This document shows, piece by piece, positions 1 through 8,281 of a DNA stretch of 23,962 nucleotides. The notes beneath the pieces are model-generated. The model saw only the letters and a list, made by a program, of their open reading frames with translations, was not told the DNA's origin and did no database searches. The stretch comes from Paramacrobiotus richtersi (Eukaryota > Tardigrada > Eutardigrada > Parachela > Macrobiotidae), in NCBI GenBank assembly GCA_034698045.1, contig JAQGAU010000781.1, positions 1 to 23,962 of the forward strand, in the 5' to 3' direction. Each line of letters begins with the position of its first letter. The stretch's first letter is position 1. The position numbers and the translations under genes are program-made.

Positions 1-1353
1 CCCGCATCGACACCATCGTCGCCTCGGACCGCCCATTCTCCCGCACCAGCCCCTCCCCGGACAGCGACAGTGGCATCTCCTCGGGAAATGGTTCCCCCAT
101 TGAATCCTCATCAACCGCCGAGAAGTCCGACGTCAGAAGTTTTTCCTTCGCCGGATTGAGCATGTTTTGTCTGGGTCCCTTGCGGAAGATTGTCGAGGAG
201 TTGGTCGCCGCTATTCGCACCCGGGACCGCGCTGGAAGCCTTCTCAAACGGAAACGGTTCTATAGTAACCCGGAGATGGATAAGGTGCTGTGTGAGTTGG
301 AGTATGAGCTGCTGAAACGGGGACGAGGAGGTAATGCTACTGCTGTGGCAGATAAAATCGGAAAAAAATTGAACAAGAGCAAAAAAGCTGAAAAAATATA
401 TAATCAATACAACTGTTCAGAATTTTTAAAAATTTAAAAATTGTTAAATGAAATTCATTTGAAAATGGTAAAAAAAATTAACAAAATTAAATACGTTATA
501 TCAGTAAAAGTTTTTTCAGAATTTGTAAAATTTGGAGATTTTTGTATGAGATGATACTGAAAACAAAACGAGAAACATATCAAAATCTTAAAATAATGGA
601 GGCATTTAGTAAAAAAGTAACAAAATTAAACACATAATCAGTACATTTTTTTCAAAATTTGTAAAGTTTGAAGACTGTTGAATGAAGTGAAACTGGAAAT
701 AAAATGATAACAGTATAAAAATAGTAAAAATATTTAGTAAAAAATTAACAAATTTAAATAACCATTGAAACTTTCAGAATTTGTAAAATTTTAAGATTAT
801 TATATCAAGCTTCTTAATCAATAAAACAATTTCCAAAACAAATCAGTTGAAAATGTTGTCGTTTTCGAAGATAATATCATAAATCAAATTGATTCTGTTT
901 GGCCGAAGATGATAAAAACTCAAGGAATCTGTTCAACGAAAATCGCTGTGAAAATGGATAAACTGCATGCAGAAATCGGTCCATGTGTTATTATTCTGCT
1001 CTGGTGCTTGTTTAATTCAGATGGCTGTTATTTCGATGACTGAAACAATTATCTTATGTAAATCTCATAATTATTGTGAAAGCCGATTCCGATGGAAAGC
1101 CGGTCTCCACAAATTTTTTGGAAATATTTCCACTAATATAAAAGTTACAACTGTAAGAAAAATTAAATTATTCTTCGCATTCTGATAATTTTCTTTTGAT
1201 GTACAGTTTGTAAGTTGTCTATTAGGTAAAGAGAAGAAGGAGCTGATGCGACGACTGGCGGCGTTTGCCGGATGCACAGTATGTGTGCTGACGAATCATA
1301 TGAAGAATGCCTGTGAGCGTGCGGCCAAAGAGTTGATTGCGGCGGGAAAGTAG
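1..1353 (+). CDS. 3' end of an unrecognised protein-coding gene (two visible exons)
   Basis: The gene enters from the left edge with bases 1-2 completing a codon. Reading from base 3, the first visible exon ends at 330 (donor gtaatg, phase 1) and the last exon is 1226-1353 (acceptor attag), ending KELIAAGK-stop. The split codon joins cleanly as Gly. About 151 residues are visible. The first ~50 are Ser/Pro-rich and acidic (SPSPDSDSGISSGNG), then come basic amphipathic helices (LRKIVEELVAAIRTRDR, LLKRKRFYSNPEMDKVL) and a Cys-containing helical tail (CTVCVLTNHMKNACERAAKEL). A disordered activation-type region followed by a basic helical domain would suit a transcription factor. The tail has a faint resemblance to the C-terminal helices of the AP-2 family, too weak to name it. 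Reading on past 330 instead gives a run of 35 intron-like residues ending near 437, which I consider unspliced intron. Confidence 0.6.
418..800. repeat. Degenerate AT-rich tandem repeat inside an intron
   Basis: Within the last intron (331-1225) a motif like cagaatttgtaaaatttg recurs at 418, 517, 653 and 775, spaced 99, 136 and 122 bases. It is accompanied by a second motif, agtaaaaaattaacaaaatt, near 468, 609 and 735. Copies are diverged and of unequal length. The rest of the intron is AT-rich and shows no coding signal. Confidence 0.55.
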
Positions 1354-2147
1354 TGATTTATGCAGCTTGATCACTCCATTCGCGGCTTCCTAATGACGGA
1401 TTGATCTGTTCCTTTTTTTTGACATTTTTTACACAGTATAATTGATTAATGAGTCTTTGGTTGCAAACTAACTCGGGTATGATAGTCTGATGACATGAGT
1501 TGTTTTATTGGATGATAGAAGAATCGGTTCTGCTGTGTGTTTGACTACAGTAGCGGCATGCTGGCCGCATGGGCATTGATTTTTGTTAAGTGTTTTAGTA
1601 TGACCGTTGCCTGTTTGTTTTGCTCACTGAAGTACTGTTGTTTAAAGAGACTTTCGTCGTGACTTCTTTAACAACAAACCCATATAACACAATTAGCGTG
1701 TTGAACCAGCTTTTTTGGGCCTCAAATTCAAAGCAGAGTGGAAAAAGTTTGAATGTATTCCAACATTCCAGGAAAGCTGCTAGACGTTAACTTTTGGTTT
1801 GGACCGTCATACTGTACATAGACGTGTACACATACTCGCATTGTTGCACCCACGAAACTTCATGGTTTCGAGCTGATCATATACTGATTTCCCACGCCTA
1901 AGATGACGTCATAACATCTACATCTTGTTGGTCTTAGGGTCTACAAGAAACACCTTCGGCTGCCGCCTCAGGGTTTCTTGGGGTCTATATTTAGAATCGA
2001 ATCGAAAACAGACTCTCCGGCCAGGTCTAACTTATTTTAGACGATTTTAACCGGCAAAACCGTTCGAAGTGCGAAGATTCCGATGTGCGTATATTTTATA
2101 GACAGCCAGAAATGAATTTGCGCTGTTCCTCCGCCATTCAGCGACGA

Positions 2148-2980
2148 GCAGCTATAGGTCATACGGACGATTTTACCGAATGACCAGTATTATCTGGATA
2201 ATATTGTATTGGTCATTCGATGGCAAAGGTGTACGGATGAAACTTGCTATCACCTGGGTCCGAGAAATAATGCCCGTACGATAACTGTTGTGGGAAAAGT
2301 TGTTCGGGGGGTAAATTGTTCCCCGTTGAACGATTTTGGTGGTCAGAAATTTTTCGGCTTGATCGGCGGCTGCGAATGAGAGGTCGAATATCGTATTGCA
2401 TTTATCGTATTGCGATATCGTATTGCGATTCTTTTTATCGCGTACCGGTCGCTCAACGACTAGTATTTTCTAGATAATATTGGTCTTTCCGGGCAAATGT
2501 TCACGGATGAAACTTGCTGTCAGCTATGTTCGGGAAAAGTGCCCAGATGATACCGATTTTATTACCACAAGGTCACACTCTGAGACTCTTGCGGGATATA
2601 TTCTTCGGGTGGGAACATTTTCACTCTTTGGACGGTTTGCCCGGTCAGAAAGAGTTCTGCGGTTTGATCGGCGGTTCCGAACGTGCGGGCAACCGCCCTA
2701 TTCCATGTTCGGGCGTTCGGCTTATTTTACTCGTTAATTATTTCTTAGACATTTATATGACTCAAATTTATCTGAACATTCCTTTGCCTTAACATTTGAA
2801 TTCTATTCTGCTGTTTTTATGTGTAATCTTCCGCTTCTGCTGTATTCGACCATCTTACTCAGTTTTGCCTTTAAAAAATCTTACGGTTTGATCGACGGTT
2901 GCGAACTTTCTCGTTTGCGAATGCCTCAATGCGGTTTAATCACTTTTAAGCGAATTCTTGGTTACTTATTTCCTTCGTTT
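2148..2980. repeat. Diverged direct repeat family (copies near 2190 and 2460, partial copies near 2885 and 3690)
   Basis: Two stretches share ordered blocks. A block like tctggataatatt is followed by ggtc-ttc and ggcaaa, then the identical acggatgaaacttgct at 2233 and 2503 (270 apart), then a tc-g-gaaa-tgccc block, a ggtcagaaa block and gatcggcgg at 2361 and 2667. The last motif recurs as gatcgacgg at 2889. Another diverged copy of the front part (ctatctggataa, then ggcaaag) lies near 3691-3740. Between the main copies there is a short run of tatcgtattgc units (2388-2427). This resembles decayed non-autonomous mobile DNA, but no transposase or target-site duplication is visible. Confidence 0.5.
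2177..2219. repeat. Imperfect palindrome with 10-bp perfect arms
   Basis: cgaatgacca at 2177-2186 is the exact reverse complement of tggtcattcg at 2210-2219. Just inside are further complementary blocks (attatc / gataat). The palindrome sits at the front edge of the first copy of the repeat family, so it could be a terminal hairpin of a small mobile element. Confidence 0.55.
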
Positions 2981-4334
2981 CGCTTGAGACATGGTTGCTA
3001 TTAACTGGTCGACAATTACCGCTACAAAACGCTTTTAGTGTTACTTTTGCTTCGTCCGGCGTGCTTCGGTCAACGTACGGTACGTGTTTTATCCAACGTC
3101 AGGTCAGACGGTTGGCACCACAGTTAGCTTGCTAATTTTATTTCTACCTCCTGTTTCCGGTCAGCTGTGTTTCGTATGTTCGGTATATTTAAATTCGTTT
3201 CTGTTTGAACTTGCTGAGAAAATTCTTGCACTCCGCCATTCGTAATCGGGAACAGTTCAAAAAATTACTCGCGATTCCATTCTGGTTGCATTCAAAATTT
3301 CTGAACAGGACAATGCGAAGTTTGCAAGACTAACCTTTCGTGAATGGCTGCTTCCTTCTGCTTAATTTGTCCAGTTACATGCTAAAGTCTACGCGATTTT
3401 TCGGTAGGATCCGTGGTTGTGCATTCTGTATGTTTTGCAAACGTTTTGTTTGATTACATGTTTTTTGTTGCGGTTGAACAGCGGACAGTGCAAATTTTAT
3501 GGGCCTAAAGTTTACGCGAAAATGCGTTTAGGTATGCCGTAAACGCATTTTCAACATCAAAGGAACAATCTCGCCTGGTCCCCTGGAGAATTTTTCCCGA
3601 TCACAGTTAATAACAGGTTTCATCCGTACGTAATTCTTACAGGACTCGTATCTGTATTGTTAATTTGTTCGCAACATTCATGCAGAACTATCTGGATAAG
3701 AATGGTCACTTGGTATAACTCGGCAAAGAAGCACTGGTGAAAATGGTTATTTTTTGCACTGCCGGGAAATATGCTCGGATAAAGTCAGTTATCTTCTTAA
3801 CCATAATTTTTAGTTTGTTCATTGACAATGAAGTGCTTAATGTTTTTGTTCTCAGCAACAAATTTTTCTGGTCAAATATGTGCAAGGTGACCTTGAAATT
3901 TTGACATTAAATTGAATTGCCGGCGTGCCGGTAAAAATTGTTTTGGTAAAATGTCATGTGACGTAGTTTTCCGATGCGGGGAATCTGATGGTGTCATCGG
4001 TTCTTGGTTTTGTGTATCGGTTATTCAGATTTTGATGTTACGGGGCGGCCGTGCGTATTATAGATCTAAATTCTAGATATATTTGTAGCGCACGCTGTAC
4101 TTTAAACTACATATTGTTATATGTGACTACATATTGTATAATTTTGATCTCTGGGTCACGCCAACGAAAGAAGATAACAGTAACAACTCGTGAAACGGTA
4201 CGAAATCTAAAGTACTGCAATTACAATCACGTGAGCTTGTCGTACATATGGCCAACCGATGTAAAGTTTCTACAAAACAGTTCGGTTCTAATCGCGCAAC
4301 CTTGCCCATTACATGTTTGCAGGGAGCAGTTAAT

Positions 4335-7300
4335 TCATCGGCGAAAACGGATCAAAGGATTCTGACCATGCGGCAGTTTCTCAAGCGCAGCTGGTGCATC
4401 CATCCGTGTCTCCGGGTCATAGCTAAAGCATCGATCCAGCATTTCCCGTGCATTTCGATCTCCGATGTCGTCGTAATTAAGGTGTGCTTGACGTTTGACG
4501 TAATCCACAATCAGACCGGGCCTGCGGGCCTCACAGACGTTCCCATTAACATTAAACTTGATAGCATAATTCTTCCGTTCCCGTTGGAACTTGTCCATCG
4601 TAAATGTAAACGTATGAGACAGTAAGTAAACCATCACACACGCAAAACTCCACATATCGCTCTTGGTGGTCACCGGGTAGGTGGAGCTTTCCTGGATTAG
4701 TTCAAAGAGGCTCTCGGGGGCCATGAATGCCTGCCATAGGATGTGATCTGGCCCGAGGTTATCGCGGTTCATTATGCGCTGCTCTCTATCGAGATAACCG
4801 TATATCTTGATTGTGTTATTTGATGTATTGACGAATACAGTTGTAAGGTCAAGAGCGCCATGGGTTAAGTTCCGCTTGTGAAGAAAGTCTAGTGCTTCCA
4901 AGATCTGGGATCCGTAGCAATGTGCAAGAAGGACGTCGCGAGGTCTTCGTTCGTTCTCTGCCGGTATGGGGTGCGCATCACAGAGCATTACGAATTGCTC
5001 GTTCTCTGCAAAAGAGTGACATCCGTAAATCTTGTACCAACATTTTTACATTTATGTACTTACAAGAACTTACTATATCTAGAATTGTTGGTTCGAAAGA
5101 AAAGAATGTTGAACCTTTCCAGTTAGAATGGAAGTCTGCGAGAGGTCTTTGCAACGATCTCATAGCTTCTATGTATGTAAATTGAAGACGCTCATAACTT
5201 CTTCTTTTCGAACCAATGGGTCAAAATAGTAGTTGGGACTGCAACCAAATTTTTCTCTACCGTTTGAGCTACAGTGTGTCACTTCTAAGAGAAATGGTTA
5301 CAGAAATCGCCCACAACGTAGAAGTTTACAGGAGCATATCCAGCTGTATCTCAGACCGGTGACGTCACACATACAGCTGTCAGTCCTTTAGTATAGTAAC
5401 TTAGTAAGTTCTTGGTACTTACCGTTCCATTTTTCCGTTGAATATCTCAGCAGCGCGCTCGCTACACCCTCCGGTGCTGCAAGCGAAAATCCTTCTAGAA
5501 GCTTCACCAAGACTGGACTGTATGAATCCACGGCAAAGCAAGGTTTAAGGTCATTCAAACGATCCAGATATCGAGCACCATTGGTGACCCAGTCCTTCAC
5601 CAGCTGAACCTCCTCGATGCTCTTGTTGGCAGAGGCAATATGAACTCTTTTCGCACCAGCCACCGGGTCGTTGTGCACCAATTTCTTTTCGCTTCTAAGT
5701 GTCCGTATTTTAATATATTTGACTGCAATGATGAGGATTTCGGCAACAAAACATACTAAAATCGTAAGAATTCTCCTGGAGGTCCACAGATCTACACTCG
5801 GTGCGCAGTATCCACAAACCACTGCCAGCTGCAAAACCAAAAAACACTTCAGATTGTGAGTTATTGTCGACGTAACAGGGAAGACCAGACCTTGGGGACT
5901 ACGTATCCCAGTCCAGCTGACAGGACACCATTTGCCGAACTTGATTCTGCTGAAAGACCGCTCCACCACCATTCTTTTGAAAACAAAGCAAATTTCTTGT
6001 CTTTTCCACCGAAGTGCACGATAACGAGTAGGATCAGGATCGACAATGGTGTGTAGAGAAGATCAAAAATCTCCATGTGGTTAAGCTCAAAATCACTTGG
6101 GAAGAACGTCGTGTTTACTGTCCTTGTAACAGAAACGTTTTCGCCTTCCACTCTAGCTGTATTCGTTGGTAAAACAGTGGTATCCGTTGGTAAACGAGTG
6201 CTATCAATTGGTAAAAGAGTACTTTCCGTTAATAGAACAGGGCTATCAGTTTTCTCTTCCGGTCCAACGATATCCGTTATCCATTCCGCGTAGTAAGTAA
6301 TGTTCACATTGACGCCAGGATTGTTACGGTCCCCGGAAGTAGCACTACATGGAAAGAATTGGTTCCGCTAAATGTCTAAATCGCGAAGTATGGTAACTAA
6401 CTTTAAGCTGCTGGAAATCACGCCAATCAAGACCGGCTTTTTTCCTGGAGCTCTAAGGACCACTGGACCTCCACTATCGCCCTGTTTAACAAGGAACTGA
6501 ATCACCAGTACTTTTGAAATAGGCATAGATTCTACTTCATGTTTATAAGATCTCGCGACACCAGTCAAGACTATTCTCGCGCCGCAGCACTGGGAAAAGA
6601 AGACAGCAAGAATGCCAAGAAGCACATTATTTACAGGGTGACTTTCTACGCAAAGTAGTTACGTTATCTATCTATACATATGTAAAACGAAGCCTAGTAC
6701 GTAATTATTAACCGTACCTTCGCCGAATCTGCAGGCACACCATTCATCGTCCCGTTCGTGCAGATCTGTCTCTGATCATAGTGGTGCAGCTTATCATATT
6801 CCAGGTCTTCTTGGTTCTTGGACATCTGATATCGGTGCAGTTTGTTCCTGCATTTATATACAGGCCATAGTTCTGTCTCAACGGCTCGCAGCACATTGCT
6901 GGGTTGTTTATAAGCTGGAACGTACCAGTGCAAAATTTAATCTGATTCTCAGGTAGATTTAACCACTCACGCTTACCAATTTCCCCCCAGCCGAGTAGTT
7001 CCACGCTTGTCGGCAGGTCAACATTGCTGGCTTGAGTGACAATAGAAACGGGCTTGCCAACGTCTTCGGGAATGGGAGCACTTAACTGCAGTAGAGCCAA
7101 ATCGTCGACTGGGGCTTGTTTGTTAAACTCGTGACAGGAGAAACCGGGATGAATGTGAGCTTTTTCGACCGGCCGCAAATGGGACTGTGAGAGGTGGTCA
7201 CGTTGCCAAGCATACTGCGCCACACCAACTGTCAACGATCTGTGAACAGAACATAAATACCACAAATCCTGATGCTTTCCGCCAGTTTATAGTTGAGTAA

Positions 7301-7686
7301 ATTTTCTGGTTCGGTAACTTTTGAGGTCTGATGCACCGTACTAAATACAGAGGTTAAGGTCCCATGGAACTGTAGCTAAACATTCCTACGTGGAAAAGAG
7401 CACACCACAAAAAATCGGCACCATAGGGAAACAAAGTTACCTGTCCTCTCTTGGTGTTATTGTTGTGGACTTACTCTAAGCTTTTATTGCAGAAACAGTG
7501 AGCGGCGGTCAGAACAAACATGGGACGAATTAAAGAGCCACCACACTCGATTGAGTGGTTACCCTCGAAAAGGGCCACCATAAAAGAATACTTTTCCCAT
7601 GACTTTACTTTGTAACCTCCTTTTATGGAAGTACATGTATGAATACAGCAGACAAAGGTTAGCAATACAATACTAAAGCGGAACAT
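4335..7686 (-). CDS. Predicted membrane protein: trypsin-like protease, stalk, TM region, pseudokinase
   Basis: Exons, 5' to 3' on minus: 7686-7475, 7239-6977, 6914-6718, 6481-6402, 6344-5891, 5828-5423, 5168-5074, 5003-4335. Phases agree at all seven junctions, giving 791 residues. Residues 1-20 look like a signal peptide. IKGG at 21-24 starts a trypsin-like domain to about 278, with His63 (LTAAHC), Asp117 (DDLALL), Ser227 (GDSGGP) and Asp221 at the S1 position (chymotrypsin 189). A Thr/Pro/Leu repeat stalk (about 286-314) follows, then hydrophobic segments near 343-362 and 422-440, with a weaker one near 390-408. The kinase fold occupies about 495-780: the glycine loop is lost, the beta3 Lys is replaced (VASALL), the alphaC Glu is probably 538, HRD is HGA (617-619) and DFG is GYL, while APE and SDMWS remain. 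It is therefore probably catalytically dead as a kinase, whereas the protease retains its triad. The protease tail and first TM share one exon; the second TM and N-lobe share another. Weakest points are the donor gtctgg at 5890 and the 254-bp intron 5169-5422. Confidence 0.75.
6165..6248 (-). repeat. Coding 21-bp tandem repeat, four copies
   Basis: On the plus strand the repeat heads lie at 6165, 6186, 6207 and 6228, exactly 21 bases apart. On the coding minus strand each unit gives seven residues of the pattern x-L-P/T-T/I-D/N/E-S/T-T/A (LLTEST, LLPIDST, RLPTDTT, VLPTNTA). This forms the Thr-rich stalk between the protease domain and the first membrane segment, and is a likely O-glycosylated spacer. 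Confidence 0.8.
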
Positions 7687-8159
7687 AGTGAAAGCAAAAC
7701 ATTACTGCAGGTAAATCTGAATGTGTATCGACGTATCGCGCATCAAACACAAACAGAAATTGCAATGGAAATTAATCAGACATATGTAGAGCATCACGTA
7801 TGCATAATGCGAGTGTACTGCGCTATGGGTGAGCAATGCTTTAGCGGCTATCAGAGCGTGGGAAGGTCATTGTTTCTGCTATCACTTTTTGTGATAAAAG
7901 TTTTAAGACTGACAGTTGCGAGTTGTAATCGAAACCCGGTATTCTCAACAGGTGACAATTTCTGATCCGATTCATGGTAAGAGACGCATCGCAAAGTAAC
8001 AACAATTAGTCAGAACTTTATTAATATTACTGCTTTTATCGTCACTGTATGAGCGCTATAGGAGTGGAAACCTGAAAACACTGATAACAACGACAACGCA
8101 CCACCTTGCTATCTTTGTTTATCACGGATAACTGGCACAATCATGCGCTGTTAGAGTTG

Positions 8160-8166
8160 TATAAAA
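8160..8166 (+). promoter_or_regulatory. Candidate TATA box
   Basis: TATAAAA in the sequence gttgtataaaactgcc, upstream of the pseudokinase starting at 8282. A transcription start about 25-30 bases downstream would place two short upstream ORFs in the leader. Confidence 0.4.
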
Positions 8167-8185
8167 CTGCCGTACTTCAGCGTCC

Positions 8186-8253
8186 ATGTTATATACATGG
8201 AACTTTCTGCAGTCCATACCCCTTTAGCTACTTTCTTTCCGCAGTTTACTTGA
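8186..8253 (+). other. Two overlapping upstream ORFs in the leader of the 8282 gene
   Basis: An ATG at 8186 opens 13 codons and stops at 8225-8227. A second at 8197, in another frame, opens 18 codons and stops at 8251-8253. Both end before the main ATG at 8282. If transcription starts near 8185-8195 they would lie in the 5' UTR. Two acceptor-like sites (ccgcag at 8239-8244, tttgcag at 8271-8277) leave open that a leader intron removes part of this. Confidence 0.3.
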
Positions 8254-8281
8254 TTCACATACTTTGAGTTTTGCAGTCAAT

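Larger units (their letters stand above)
1354..4334. other. Gene-poor intergenic stretch, about 3 kb
   Basis: I see no ORF with a recognisable domain, no convincing exon chain and no tRNA-like pattern. Open frames are short (under about 105 codons), overlap one another on both strands and have no family signature. Between about 2150 and 3780 it contains the degenerate repeats listed separately. It lies between the 3' end of the left-hand gene and the 3' end of the minus-strand protease/pseudokinase gene, so both 3' UTRs should fall inside it. Confidence 0.5.
7687..8281. promoter_or_regulatory. Shared divergent promoter region between two pseudokinase genes
   Basis: The 595 bases between the minus-strand ATG at 7686 and the plus-strand ATG at 8282 hold no convincing gene. 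A TATAAAA box lies at 8160-8166 in plus orientation, about 120 bases before the plus-strand start. A short palindrome (ccatgt-tatat-acatgg) follows at 8184-8200, about where transcription would begin. I did not find an equally clear TATA box for the minus-strand gene. Confidence 0.4.

Noticed and set aside
2480-2792. Two overlapping plus-strand ORFs of 85 and 92 codons
   Set aside because: They fall in the decayed repeat copy, overlap in different frames and show no recognisable protein.
4248-4625. 125-codon plus-strand ORF
   Set aside because: It is mostly antisense to the conserved C-lobe exon of the pseudokinase and has no features of its own.
5172-5284. Reading the in-phase intronic segment (NGREKFGC) as the constitutive glycine-loop exon of the pseudokinase
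   Set aside because: It ends at an in-frame stop with no compatible donor. Joining exon 6 straight to 5168 gives an uninterrupted alphaC helix and hinge. Kept only as a possible alternative exon.
5829-5972. Upstream extension of the exon 6 frame giving an apparent Met start (about 50 extra residues)
   Set aside because: It is antisense-free but reads through an intron: a strong acceptor (ggttttgcag) lies at 5829 and the true upstream coding frame is exon 5, which overlaps this stretch in another frame.
6735-6960. Continuing the protease exon 2 frame past 6977 (about 70 more residues)
   Set aside because: A strong donor (gtaagcg) at 6976 and the conserved trypsin order (GWGEI, then LRAVETELWP) require splicing to 6914.
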